The notes under the pieces: generated by a model
Seen by the model: the letters and a program-made list of their open reading frames with translations, nothing else
Told to the model about the DNA's origin: nothing
The model's database searches: none
Shown: one piece after another, positions 1 through 7,555 of the stretch
How positions within the stretch are numbered: the stretch's first letter is position 1
How the letters are laid out: each line of letters begins with the position of its first letter
Program-made: the position numbers and the translations under genes
From: Actinocrinis sp046724665
GTDB taxonomy: Bacteria; Actinomycetota; Actinomycetes; Streptomycetales; Catenulisporaceae
NCBI GenBank assembly: GCA_046724665.1
Contig: JBKOWZ010000302.1
Span: 1 to 18,690 of the forward strand
Direction of reading: 5' to 3'
DNA length: 18,690 nt

Positions 1-1241
1 GTGATGGTCAACCCATCGACACGCACCGTGGCGCCCGGGATCGGGACCTTGCCGAGCCGCTTGCCGAGCAGGCCGCCGACCGTCTCGACGTCCTCGTCCT
101 CCAGGTCGCGGTGGAACAGCTCGCCGAGCTCGTCCAGGCCGAGCCGGGCCGAGACGCGCGCGCCGCTGGCCAGGTCGCCGGGCTCGCCGAGCCACTCCAC
201 CTCGGGGCGGCTCTGGTCGTACTCGTCGGTGATCTCCCCGACGATCTCCTCCAGGATGTCCTCGATGGTGACCAGGCCCGCGGTGCCGCCGTACTCGTCG
301 ATGACGATCGCGAGGTGGATGCGCTGCGCCTGCATGTCGCGCAGCAGCTCGTCGGCGTGCTTGGAGTCGGGCACGTAGGTGGCGGGGCGCATCGCCGTCT
401 CGACCGGCTGCGCGAGCGCGTCGGCGCCCGCGCCCTCCGCGTCGTCCGCGCCGACCTCGTGCATCCGCCGGGCCAGGTCCTTGAAATAGACGATGCCGAT
501 CACGTCGTCCGCGTTGCGGCCGGTCACCGGGATGCGCGAGAACCCGCTGCGCAGGGCCAGGCTCAGCGCCTGCCGCAGGGTCTTGCCGCGCTCGATGAAC
601 AGCATGTCGGTACGCGGGACCATGACCTCCTTGACCAGGGTGTCGCCGAGCTCGAAGACGGAGTGCACCATCCGGCGCTCGGCGGCCTCGATCTCGCTGT
701 TCTGCTCGGCGATGTCCACCAGCGCGCGCAGCTCGGCCTCGGTGGCGAACGGACCCTCGCGGAAGCCCTTGCCGGGGGTCAGCGCGTTGCCGAGGACGAT
801 CAGCGCGCGCGGCAGCGGGCCGAGGATCCTGCCGAGCGGGAGCAGCACGGCAGCTCCGACGGCGGCGATGCGCGGGGCGTGCTGGCGGCCGAGCGTGCGC
901 GGTGACACGCCGATCACGACGTACGAGACCACGGCCATGATCGCCGCGGACAGGGCACCGGTGCCGAACGTCAGGCCCCAGCGGTGCGCGCAGACCATCG
1001 TCACCATCACGGCGGCGGCCATCTCGCCGACGACCCGGATAAGCAGCACCAGGTTGACGTAACGTGCCGGGTCCACGGTAAGCCGCACCAGCCGCGCGGC
1101 CCCCGGCGCGCCGTGCTCAAGCAGCTCGGCGGCGCGCACCCGGGAAATCCGCGCCAGCGCCGCGTCCACCCCGGCGGCCAGTCCGGCGACAAGTACCGAG
1201 ATCACCGCGCCGACCAGAAGCCACACTATGGTCGCGGTCAC
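1..1241 (-). CDS. CBS-pair/CorC-type membrane protein (HlyC/CNNM family), 3' end cut by window edge
   Basis: Translating the minus strand from a GTG at 1241 gives 413 codons open to the left edge, so the C-terminus is missing. Residues 1-150 hold four hydrophobic stretches (about 5-24, 61-83, 96-112, 125-151), as in the DUF21/CNNM membrane domain. Residues about 205-265 and 282-340 are two CBS domains; visible hallmarks are VMVPRTDM (207-213), SRIPV (235-239), IDEYGGTAGLVTIEDILEEI (314-333) and IVGEITDE (333-340). The CorC_HlyC domain begins near 355. Family members bind adenosine nucleotides through the CBS pair and are linked to Mg2+/Co2+ transport; the old label hemolysin is not a supported function. 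The start lies 3 nt after the ybeY stop, so it is very likely the third gene of the phoH-ybeY operon. The immediate Shine-Dalgarno is poor, which fits coupled translation. The substrate is unknown. Confidence 0.93.
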   Translation of the reverse strand, partial: MTATIVWLLVGAVISVLVAGLAAGVDAALARISRVRAAELLEHGAPGAARLVRLTVDPARYVNLVLLIRVVGEMAAAVMVTMVCAHRWGLTFGTGALSAAIMAVVSYVVIGVSPRTLGRQHAPRIAAVGAAVLLPLGRILGPLPRALIVLGNALTPGKGFREGPFATEAELRALVDIAEQNSEIEAAERRMVHSVFELGDTLVKEVMVPRTDMLFIERGKTLRQALSLALRSGFSRIPVTGRNADDVIGIVYFKDLARRMHEVGADDAEGAGADALAQPVETAMRPATYVPDSKHADELLRDMQAQRIHLAIVIDEYGGTAGLVTIEDILEEIVGEITDEYDQSRPEVEWLGEPGDLASGARVSARLGLDELGELFHRDLEDEDVETVGGLLGKRLGKVPIPGATVRVDGLTI

Positions 1242-1244
1242 GGC

Positions 1245-1724
1245 TCAGCGTCCGGGCCGCTCGTCGGAGGCGTGTCTGCGCCAGCGCTCCAGCAGCTCCT
1301 GCTGGAGGCCGAACATCTCGGCCTTCTCCTCGGGCTCGGCGTGGTCGTAGCCGAGCAGGTGCAGGATGCCGTGCGTGGTGAGCAGGTGCAGCTCGTCGGC
1401 CATCGAGTGCCCGGCGGCCTCGCCCTGCTTGGCGGCCACCTCGGGGCACAGCACCACGTCGCCGAGCAGCCCGGGGGTCGGCTCGTTGTCGTCCTCGGCG
1501 CGCGAGGGGCGCAGCTCGTCCATCGGGAAGGACAGCACGTCGGTGGGCCCGGGCTCGTCCATCCACTGGATGTGCAGCTGCTCCATCGCAGCGGTGTCGA
1601 CCAGGAGGATCGACAGCTCGGCCAGCGGGTGGATGCCCATCTGGTCGAGCGCGTACCGGGCGAGCGCGACGATGGCCGCCTCGTCCACGGCCACGCCGGA
1701 CTCGTTGTTGATATCGATCGACAT
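1245..1724 (-). CDS. ybeY: endoribonuclease YbeY (rRNA maturation factor)
   Basis: This is a 159-aa protein if started at the ATG at 1724, which begins MSIDINNESG as in Streptomyces YbeY. A second in-frame ATG at 1736 would add four residues and overlap the phoH stop as ATGA. The zinc motif HGILHLLGYDH near the C-terminus supplies the three histidines of the UPF0054 metal site. Preceding conserved blocks are PGPTDVLSFPMDE and LLGDVVLCPEVA. YbeY is a metal-dependent RNase that takes part in 16S rRNA 3'-end maturation and 70S quality control. It follows phoH directly and abuts the CBS/CorC gene, the usual bacterial phoH-ybeY arrangement, so the genes are presumably co-transcribed. Family assignment is secure; only the start (1724 or 1736) is uncertain. 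Confidence 0.96.
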   Translation of the reverse strand: MSIDINNESGVAVDEAAIVALARYALDQMGIHPLAELSILLVDTAAMEQLHIQWMDEPGPTDVLSFPMDELRPSRAEDDNEPTPGLLGDVVLCPEVAAKQGEAAGHSMADELHLLTTHGILHLLGYDHAEPEEKAEMFGLQQELLERWRRHASDERPGR

Positions 1725-1732
1725 GGCGGGAA

Positions 1733-2923
1733 TCATCCCACCGCGCGAGCCCGCGGGGCGGCGCGCCGCTGCGCCCGGTTCATCGGCGTGAAGCGGTCCT
1801 GCTCACGCTCCTGCCGGGCCGCGTCGTAGCGCCCGTAGGCGTCCACGATCTCGCCGACCAGCCGGTGGCGCACCACGTCGGTACTGGTCAGCCGGGCGAA
1901 GTGGATGTCCTCGACGCCGTCCAGGATGTCCTGCACCACGCGCAGCCCGGACTCGGTGCCCCCGGGCAGGTCAACCTGCGTGACGTCGCCGGTCACCACG
2001 ACCTTGGAGCCGAAACCGAGCCGGGTCAGGAACATCTTCATCTGCTCGGCCGAGGTGTTCTGCGCCTCGTCCAGGATGATGAAGGCGTCGTTCAGCGTCC
2101 GGCCACGCATATAAGCCAGTGGAGCCACCTCGATGGTTCCGGCGGCCATGAGGCGCGGGATGGACTCGGGGTCGATCATGTCGTGCAGCGCGTCGTAGAG
2201 CGGGCGCAGATAGGGGTCGATCTTCTCGTAGAGCGTGCCGGGCAGGAAGCCGAGCCGCTCGCCCGCCTCGACGGCCGGGCGGGTCAGGATGATCCGGTTG
2301 ACCTCCTTGGCCTGGAGCGCCTGCACGGCCTTGGCCATCGCCAGGTAGGTCTTGCCGGTGCCTGCCGGGCCGATGCCGAAGACGATGGTGTGCTTGTCGA
2401 TCGCGTCTACGTAGCGCTTCTGGTTGAGCGTCTTCGGCCGGATGGTGCGGCCGCGGTTCGACAGGATGTTCTGGGTCAGCACCTCGGCGGGGCGCTCGCC
2501 GGCCTCGCCGGACCGGGCGGCGCGCAGGATGCCGATCGACCGCTGCACCGCGTCCTCGGTCAGCGGCGCGCCGGTGCGCAGGACCAGCAGCATCTCGGTG
2601 AAAAGCTGCTCGACCAGCTCGACTTCCTCGCGCGGGCCGACGGCGGTGATCTCGTTGCCGCGGGCGTGGAAATCGACACCGGGCAGATGCTCCTCGATGA
2701 CCCGCAGGATGCTGTCGCCGGTGCCGAGCACCGCGACCATGGGGTGCGCCGCCGGGACGATGATCTTCGCCTGCGCGGCCGGCTGCTCGGACTCGGCGGT
2801 GGGGGGCTCGGGCTCCCGGCCGTCGGGCGCTGTGGTGGCCGCGGCGGTGGCGGCGTTCGCGCCCCTGCGGGCACGGCCGCGGGCGGAGGCTGCGTTGCGG
2901 GACCGGTTTGGCTGCTCAGTCAT
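1733..2923 (-). CDS. phoH: PhoH family ATPase (PhoH-like protein)
   Basis: The protein is 396 aa from the ATG at 2923 (MTEQPNRSRN). An upstream in-frame ATG at 2953 adds ten residues; it has GAAGGA directly against it with no spacing, so I prefer 2923 from the usual family N-terminus. A disordered Ala/Arg-rich leader (residues 1 to about 50) is followed by an N-terminal KH-like region and then the P-loop ATPase domain. Walker A is GPAGTGKT (about 185-192) and Walker B FIILDEAQN (about 281-289), followed by VVTGDVTQVDLP. PhoH proteins are RNA-associated ATPases or helicases related to the N-terminal half of SF1 helicases; the exact substrate in bacteria is unsettled. Its 3' end overlaps the alternative ybeY start as ATGA, pointing to translational coupling and a joint role in RNA metabolism. 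The Ala/Arg-rich tail ending RARAVG is lineage decoration. Confidence 0.95.
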   Translation of the reverse strand: MTEQPNRSRNAASARGRARRGANAATAAATTAPDGREPEPPTAESEQPAAQAKIIVPAAHPMVAVLGTGDSILRVIEEHLPGVDFHARGNEITAVGPREEVELVEQLFTEMLLVLRTGAPLTEDAVQRSIGILRAARSGEAGERPAEVLTQNILSNRGRTIRPKTLNQKRYVDAIDKHTIVFGIGPAGTGKTYLAMAKAVQALQAKEVNRIILTRPAVEAGERLGFLPGTLYEKIDPYLRPLYDALHDMIDPESIPRLMAAGTIEVAPLAYMRGRTLNDAFIILDEAQNTSAEQMKMFLTRLGFGSKVVVTGDVTQVDLPGGTESGLRVVQDILDGVEDIHFARLTSTDVVRHRLVGEIVDAYGRYDAARQEREQDRFTPMNRAQRRAAPRARAVG

Positions 2924-3066
2924 GGGCTGGGCCGCGATGGGCCTACGAATCATTCCTTCGGGTCGCTGCCGGAGTTGACGGTTCCATGGTAACGAGCAAA
3001 AACGTCTCGCCCAGGGAAAATTATTTCAACGGCCGGGACACTGGTCCACCGGACTCGGCCGGCTGC

Positions 3067-3459
3067 TCAGTGCCGCGCGGAGCCGAAGTGCCCGAGCGCG
3101 TCGCCGCCGAGGACGTGCAGGTGGACGTGGTAGACGGTCTGCCCCGCGGCGGCGTCGGTGTTGAAGACGAACCGGTAGCCGGCGACGTCCCCGTGGTCGG
3201 TCAGCCCCTCCTGCCGCGCCACCTGCGCGCCCTCGGCGAGCAGCCGCCCGGCCAGTTCCGGGTTCTTGTCCGCCAGTTCGCCCACGTCCCGGTAGCCGTG
3301 CGCCTTCGGGATCACCAGTACGTGCGTCGGCGCCTGCGGGCTGATGTCGCGGAAGGCCAGGAACTCCTCGTTCTCGCGGACCACCGTGGCGGGGATCTCT
3401 CCGGCGGCGATCCGGCAGAAGAGGCAGCTCCCGTCGAAGGCTGATCCAATGCTTGTCAT
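3067..3459 (-). CDS. HIT family (HINT/PKCI-like) nucleotide hydrolase
   Basis: The protein is 130 aa from the ATG at 3459, preceded by GGAG six bases upstream. The open frame continues upstream to 3645, but that extension lacks homology-like content and the strong ribosome site fixes 3459. CLFCRI (residues 12-17) is the cysteine pair typical of bacterial HINT proteins. The histidine triad HVHLHVLGG (111-119; H111, H113, H115) is the catalytic signature; the residue acting on the phosphoramidate is the middle of these. Known HINT enzymes hydrolyse adenosine 5'-phosphoramidates and related aminoacyl or acyl adenylates in the cytosol. The gene lies 143 nt upstream of phoH in the same direction, a common actinobacterial order. 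A TAGGAT element on the minus strand (plus coordinates 3552-3557) is a weak -10 candidate for it. Confidence 0.95.
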   Translation of the reverse strand: MTSIGSAFDGSCLFCRIAAGEIPATVVRENEEFLAFRDISPQAPTHVLVIPKAHGYRDVGELADKNPELAGRLLAEGAQVARQEGLTDHGDVAGYRFVFNTDAAAGQTVYHVHLHVLGGDALGHFGSARH

Positions 3460-3551
3460 ACCGCGCTCCGGGGTTGTGTCGGCGGGCCCGGATTCCCTCG
3501 ATCCAGTGATCTTGGGTCCCACGGACGAGTCCTTTCCGTTCAGTCGGACCG

Positions 3552-3557
3552 ATCCTA
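3552..3557 (-). promoter_or_regulatory. candidate -10 element (TAGGAT) for the HIT gene
   Basis: On the minus strand TAGGAT lies about 92 nt upstream of the HIT start codon and fits the actinobacterial sigma-70 -10 pattern TANNNT. No good -35 hexamer stands 16-19 bases upstream, so the call rests on the -10 alone. The region 3460-3626 is the divergent control region for the HIT gene and the secreted protein gene. Confidence 0.25.
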
Positions 3558-3626
3558 GGCGTTCCCGGTGGTCTTGCACTGTGTACCGTTCCGGATCGCC
3601 AGCATGTTGATCACAGGGAAAGCACC

Positions 3627-4193
3627 ATGGACCGTCTCGCCGCACACGTCGTCGCCACCGCAGTGCTCACCGCCGCCCTCGCCGCGGTGCCGACCGCGAT
3701 GGCCAACCCGGCCTCGGACGCGGGCCCGCAGCCGAGCGCCGCCGCCGTCGCCACACCGATCCCGTCCGCCTCGGCCGTCACGCCCACCGCATCGACGGCC
3801 GCATCGACGGCCAGGTCGGTGAGGCCCACGCGCAAGCCGGTGCCGTGCGCCGACGCACGCCAGACCGGCAGGACGGCATACGCCCGCTGGCATGGAATCG
3901 TCGCATTTTCCGTAAAGCAGTTCTACTCACCCGGCTGCCACGCGGTCTACGGCTACGCGTACCCGTGGCTCCAGTTCCGTGTGCGCAAGGTCCGCTACGA
4001 CCTGGGCATGGGTGTGTTCGACGCCACGCACGACGCGATCGACGGCGCGCGCACCTTCGTGGGCGGAGCCGGCGGTCCGGACTTCTGGTCGTCACCAGTC
4101 ATCGTGTCGAAAGGAACCTGTACCGAGGCTCTGGCGCACGTCTTCTTCCCTGACACTGAGTCGGACACGTTCACCGCCAAGTTCTGTGTCTAG
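3627..4193 (+). CDS. small secreted protein with four cysteines, function unknown
   Basis: The protein is 188 aa, starting at an ATG with AGGGA about 8 nt upstream. Residues 1-26 form a signal peptide: one Arg at position 3, a hydrophobic run to about 21, and an AMA signal-peptidase site before N27. Residues 27-70 are an Ala/Pro/Ser/Thr-rich linker. The remaining 118 residues form a compact domain with cysteines 74, 104, 165 and 187, enough for two disulfides, and many aromatic residues (for example YSPGCHAVYGYAYPWLQF). I do not recognise the family. The block around YSPGC loosely recalls small secreted Cys-containing actinobacterial domains, but that is only an impression. It is divergent from the HIT gene and convergent with rsmE, its TAG stop sharing bases with the rsmE stop. 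It is not part of the conserved housekeeping synteny, so it is probably an accessory, extracytoplasmic protein. Confidence 0.85.
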   Translation: MDRLAAHVVATAVLTAALAAVPTAMANPASDAGPQPSAAAVATPIPSASAVTPTASTAASTARSVRPTRKPVPCADARQTGRTAYARWHGIVAFSVKQFYSPGCHAVYGYAYPWLQFRVRKVRYDLGMGVFDATHDAIDGARTFVGGAGGPDFWSSPVIVSKGTCTEALAHVFFPDTESDTFTAKFCV

Positions 4194-4960
4194 CGCTCGC
4201 TGGTGGCCCAACGACCAAAGCGAGCGAGCAACACCGCCGCTGCGGCGGTACCAGCGGTGGAGGTGCGTAACACCGTCGGCCCCATGCGGTACGCGGCGGC
4301 GCCCGCCTCAGCGAAAGCCCGCAACTCCTCGGGGGAAATGCCGCCTTCCGGTCCGACAATCAGAACGATGTCCCCCGTCTGGCCGTCCAATTGAGCGGGC
4401 GTCAGGTCGGCGAGAGACAGCTCACCGTCCTCGTGCAGCACTACGCCCAGGGTCGCCTTAGCCAGCAGCCGGGCGACCTGAGCCGTGGTCGCCGGCTCGG
4501 CGACCTCAGGCCACCAGGCCCGGCGGGACTGCTTGCTCGCTTCCACGGCCGTCGAACGCCATTTGGCCAGCGCCTTCTCGCCCCGGTCGGCGCGCCACTG
4601 GACGATCGACCGGGACGCCGCCCACGGGACGATCACGTCCACGCCGATCTCGGTCATCGTCTCGACCGCCGTCTCGCCGCGGTCGCCCTTGGCCAGTGCC
4701 TGGACCACGGTGATCCGCGGTTCAGGTCGCGGCAGCGCCCGGTGCTCGGTCACCTCCAGGTCAAGCACCGATTCCCCGGGACCACCGGCGGCACGCACGA
4801 CGCACACGGCGAGCCGACCGGCTCCGTCGGTGACGTCCGCCCGCTCGCCGGGGCGCAGCCTGCGCACCAGCGCGGCGTGCCGGCCCTCCGGACCGTCGAG
4901 CCGGATCGTGGCGCCCGACAGCTTGTCTGTAGCGGCGTAGAACACCGGTGCCGAGGTCAT
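4190..4960 (-). CDS. rsmE: 16S rRNA (uracil(1498)-N(3))-methyltransferase
   Basis: The protein is 256 aa from the ATG at 4960. An N-terminal PUA-like region (about 1-75) precedes a SPOUT methyltransferase domain. Signature blocks are KGDRGE (91-96), EASKQSRR (140-147), VGPEGGISPEE (202-212) and LRTSTAG (231-237); the last two form part of the trefoil-knot S-adenosylmethionine site. Many family members read LRTETA at the final motif, and the Ser here is, to my knowledge, common among actinobacteria. RsmE methylates U1498 of 16S rRNA in the assembled 30S subunit. The gene starts 24 nt after the dnaJ stop and is the third gene of the hrcA-dnaJ-rsmE operon, so it is probably carried along in heat-shock control. 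Its stop overlaps that of the convergent secreted-protein gene. Confidence 0.96.
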   Translation of the reverse strand: MTSAPVFYAATDKLSGATIRLDGPEGRHAALVRRLRPGERADVTDGAGRLAVCVVRAAGGPGESVLDLEVTEHRALPRPEPRITVVQALAKGDRGETAVETMTEIGVDVIVPWAASRSIVQWRADRGEKALAKWRSTAVEASKQSRRAWWPEVAEPATTAQVARLLAKATLGVVLHEDGELSLADLTPAQLDGQTGDIVLIVGPEGGISPEELRAFAEAGAAAYRMGPTVLRTSTAGTAAAAVLLARFGRWATSER

Positions 4961-4984
4961 CTGCGTCTGTGTCTATTACGTCTG

Positions 4985-6121
4985 TTACGCGTTGTTGATG
5001 GCATCCTTGATCCGGGAGAACAGGCCCTGCTTCCCGGGGGCGAAGGTGCCGGAGGGCCGCTCCTCGCCGCGCAGGCGGGCCAGCTTGCGCATCAGCTCCT
5101 CCTGCTCCGGGTCGAGGTTCTTCGGCGTCTGCACCTCGACGTGCACCACCAGGTCGCCCCGGCTGGTGCCGCGCAGGTGCTGGATGCCGCGGCCGCGCAG
5201 GGTGAGCGCCTGGCCGGACTGGGTGCCCGGGCGGATGTCCAGGTCCACCGAGCCGTCCAGCGTCTCCAACGGGATCTTGGTGCCCAGGGACGCCGCGGTC
5301 ATCGGCATGGTGACCGTGCAGTGCAGGTCGTCGCCGCGGCGCTGGAAGATCGGGTGCGGCTCCTCGACGATCTCGATGTAGAGGTCGCCGGCCGGTCCGG
5401 CGCCGGGCCCGACCTCGCCCTCGCCGGCCAGCTGGATGCGGGTGCCGTTGTCCACGCCCGGCGGGATCTTCACGGTCAGCGTCCGGCGCGTACGCACCCG
5501 GCCGTCGCCCGCGCACTCGACGCACGGGCTCGGCACGACGGTGCCGTAGCCCTGGCACTGCGGACACGGTCGGGACGTCATGACCTGGCCGAGGAACGAG
5601 CGGGTCACCTGCGAGACCTCGCCGCGGCCGCGACACATGTCGCAGGTGACCGGCGAGGTGCCGGGCGCCGCGCCGTCGCCGTGGCAGGTCGGGCAGACCA
5701 CCGCGGTGTCCACCTGGATGTCCCGCTGCGCGCCGAAGGCGGCCTCGGTCAGGTTGATCTCGACCCGGATCAGCGCGTCCTGGCCGCGGCGCACCCGCGA
5801 GCGCGGGCCGCGCGAGACCCCGCCGCCGAAGAACGCGTCCATGATGTCGCTGAACGCGAAGCCCGCGCCGAAGCCGCCGCCCGGCGCGCCCGCCCCCGCC
5901 GAGGAGCGGGTCGGGTCGCCGCCGAGGTCGTAGATCTGCCGCTTCTGCGCGTCGGACAGGACCTCGTAGGCCAGCCCTATCTCCTTGAACCGCTCCTGGG
6001 TCTCCGGGTCAGGGTTGACGTCCGGATGCAGTTCGCGGGCGAGACGGCGGTACGCCTTCTTGATCTCCTCCTGGGTAGCGTCACGCCGTACCCCCAGGAC
6101 CGCGTAGTAGTCGGTCGCCAC
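4985..6121 (-). CDS. dnaJ: molecular chaperone DnaJ (hrcA-linked type I paralogue)
   Basis: The protein is 378 aa, with a GTG start at 6121 preceded by GGAG eight bases upstream. The J-domain (1 to about 65) contains the HPD tripeptide at 32-34, needed to stimulate DnaK ATPase. A Gly/Phe-rich linker covers about 75-102. The zinc-binding region has four CxxCxGxG-type repeats at C143, C160, C186 and C200 (for example CPTCHGDG, CPQCQGYG). Two beta-sandwich substrate-binding domains and a dimerisation tail complete the type I layout. The gene lies 80 nt downstream of hrcA, as does dnaJ2 of Streptomyces and Mycobacterium, while the main dnaJ in those genomes sits in the dnaK operon. Calling it the second paralogue is therefore inference from context. 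Expression probably follows the CIRCE upstream of hrcA. Confidence 0.96.
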   Translation of the reverse strand: MATDYYAVLGVRRDATQEEIKKAYRRLARELHPDVNPDPETQERFKEIGLAYEVLSDAQKRQIYDLGGDPTRSSAGAGAPGGGFGAGFAFSDIMDAFFGGGVSRGPRSRVRRGQDALIRVEINLTEAAFGAQRDIQVDTAVVCPTCHGDGAAPGTSPVTCDMCRGRGEVSQVTRSFLGQVMTSRPCPQCQGYGTVVPSPCVECAGDGRVRTRRTLTVKIPPGVDNGTRIQLAGEGEVGPGAGPAGDLYIEIVEEPHPIFQRRGDDLHCTVTMPMTAASLGTKIPLETLDGSVDLDIRPGTQSGQALTLRGRGIQHLRGTSRGDLVVHVEVQTPKNLDPEQEELMRKLARLRGEERPSGTFAPGKQGLFSRIKDAINNA

Positions 6122-6201
6122 GTGTGTAACTCCAGCCGGATTCGAACACTGTCTGCGTGGTTCGTGTGCCTGTCGTGCTTGCTTGCCCTGACCTGTCGAG
6201 G

Positions 6202-7263
6202 CTACGCCTGATCGAGAACGCGCCCGACGTATCGAGCAACGGCCGAGACCGCCCCCATGGTGCCCGGATAGTCCATCCTCGTCGGACCGAGCACGCCGAG
6301 CTGCGCGACCGTGTCGCCGTCGCGGCCGTAGCCGCTGGTCACGACCGAGGTCGCGGAAAGGCCCTCGTAGCCGGTCTCGTGGCCGATCCGCACGGTGAGC
6401 GTGGACGGACCGGTGGTCTCGCCGAGCAGTTTGAGCAACACCATCTGCTCCTCGAGCGCCTCGAGCACCGGGCCGATGGTGTCCGGGAAATCCTGCCGGA
6501 AGCGGGTGAGGTTGGCGGTGCCGCCGAGCACGACCCGCTCCTCGCGCTGCTCCACGATCACCTCGAGCAGCGCGGCCACCAGCGAATCGACCGCGGGACG
6601 GTCCTCATGGGCGAACTGCTCCGACAGGCCGTCGATCCGGCCCGGCACGTCGGAAAGCCGATGCCCGACGACCACGGCGTTCAGCCGCGCGCGCAGGTCG
6701 GCCAGGGTCGCGTCGGTGACCGGCACGGTCTCGACGAACCGCTGCTCGACCCGGCCGGTGTCGGTGATCAGCACCAGCATGACCCGGCTCGGCGCGATCG
6801 TGACCAGCTCGACGTGCCGTACCGAGGAGCGGGCCAGCGACGGGTACTGCACGACCGCGACCTGCCGGGTGATCTGCGCGAGCAGCCGCACGGTACGCGC
6901 GATCACGTCGTCGAGGTCCACCGCGCCGCCGAGAAACGCGCTGATCGCGTTGCGCTCCGCGGACGAGAGGGGCTTGACCGTGGAGAGCCGGTCAACGAAC
7001 AACCGGTATCCCTTGTCCGTGGGCACCCGCCCGGCGCTCGTGTGCGGCTGGTGGATGTAGCCGTCCTCCTCCAGCGCGGCCATGTCGTTGCGTATGGTCG
7101 CCGGGGAGACCCCCAGGTTGTGCCGTTCCACCAGGGCCTTCGAGCCGACCGGCTCCTGGGTGGCCACGTAGTCCTGCACGATCGCGCGCAGCACGTCGAG
7201 GCGCCGGCGGTCCAGTCTGGGGTCGTCGAGCCGGGAGTCCACGTGCCGCGGGTCCTCGCGCAC
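6202..7263 (-). CDS. hrcA: heat-inducible transcription repressor HrcA
   Basis: The protein is 353 aa from the GTG at 7263, which has GGAGG eight bases upstream. A longer frame begins at an ATG at 7341, but that codon lies inside the spacer of the CIRCE operator and is an unlikely start. The N-terminal winged helix includes RRRLDVLRAIVQDYVATQEP, SPATIRNDMAALEEDGYI and HTSAGRVPTDKGYRLFVD. The rest is the GAF-like HrcA domain with the conserved ARSSVRHVELV and LGPTRMDYPGTM blocks, the latter near the C-terminus. HrcA represses chaperonin genes by binding CIRCE, and GroEL assists its folding. It is the first gene of hrcA-dnaJ-rsmE; a perfect CIRCE lies 64-90 nt upstream of the start, so autoregulation is expected. 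Residues about 1-20 are an Arg/Asp-rich tail not seen in short HrcA forms. Confidence 0.96.
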   Translation of the reverse strand: MREDPRHVDSRLDDPRLDRRRLDVLRAIVQDYVATQEPVGSKALVERHNLGVSPATIRNDMAALEEDGYIHQPHTSAGRVPTDKGYRLFVDRLSTVKPLSSAERNAISAFLGGAVDLDDVIARTVRLLAQITRQVAVVQYPSLARSSVRHVELVTIAPSRVMLVLITDTGRVEQRFVETVPVTDATLADLRARLNAVVVGHRLSDVPGRIDGLSEQFAHEDRPAVDSLVAALLEVIVEQREERVVLGGTANLTRFRQDFPDTIGPVLEALEEQMVLLKLLGETTGPSTLTVRIGHETGYEGLSATSVVTSGYGRDGDTVAQLGVLGPTRMDYPGTMGAVSAVARYVGRVLDQA

Positions 7264-7326
7264 GTCCACCACCTCCGACTGTCGTAGCGGCCTTGTCTGT
7301 CGTATCGGCCTCGTCACCGAACGCTG

Positions 7327-7353
7327 CTGGCACTCCGTCATCGCGAGTGCCAG
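7327..7353. promoter_or_regulatory. CIRCE operator (HrcA-binding inverted repeat)
   Basis: CTGGCACTC, a 9-nt spacer (CGTCATCGC) and GAGTGCCAG form a perfect 9-bp inverted repeat. It fits the CIRCE consensus TTAGCACTC-N9-GAGTGCTAA with two changes per arm, made symmetrically. It lies between hrcA and DUF3097, 64 nt upstream of the preferred hrcA start. It is the expected site for HrcA repression of the hrcA-dnaJ-rsmE operon; whether it also affects DUF3097, whose start is about 200 nt away, cannot be told. Confidence 0.93.
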
Positions 7354-7542
7354 CGGCGATACGTCCAGTGTACGGCGCGCGACGGGGATCAGTCTTCAGC
7401 CGAAGTGCCGTCTTCTGTCCGTCTTCGGCGCACCCCTCGCGGCCGCCGCGGCGACGGACGGCCGAGGACGACCGAAGAGGCCGGAGAGACCGGAGAGACC
7501 AGAGATGACCGAAGACGACAGAGCGTAGCGCCGCGCGAGCGC

Positions 7543-7548
7543 TACCCT
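7543..7548 (+). promoter_or_regulatory. -10 element TACCCT, probable leaderless promoter of DUF3097
   Basis: TACCCT matches TANNNT and ends 7 nt before the GTG start at 7556, the distance at which transcription normally begins. No Shine-Dalgarno sequence lies upstream of the GTG. Together this is the usual layout of leaderless actinobacterial genes. A clear -35 hexamer is not visible. Confidence 0.55.
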
Positions 7549-7555
7549 CAGCCGG

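Noticed and set aside
1865..2992. 375-codon plus-strand open frame
   Set aside because: It is antisense to phoH, whose motifs are intact; the translation is a low-complexity shadow.
2954..3066. Promoter for phoH from TTGAAA in the AT-rich patch
   Set aside because: No -10 element stands at a proper distance from TTGAAA; a TACCAT closer to phoH lacks a -35, so neither can be supported.
4190..4960. Inactivated RsmE because the final motif is LRTSTA where many have LRTETA
   Set aside because: The other catalytic blocks are intact and, to my knowledge, Ser at this position is usual in actinobacterial RsmE.
4391..6211. 606-codon plus-strand open frame
   Set aside because: It is antisense to rsmE and dnaJ, lacks any recognisable domain and has the Arg/Ala/Gly/His-rich composition of a high-GC shadow frame.
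7399..7429. Terminator-like repeat GCCGAAG...CTTCGGC between hrcA and DUF3097
   Set aside because: The stem is only 7 bp with a long loop and lies in a divergent promoter region where no transcript needs to end.
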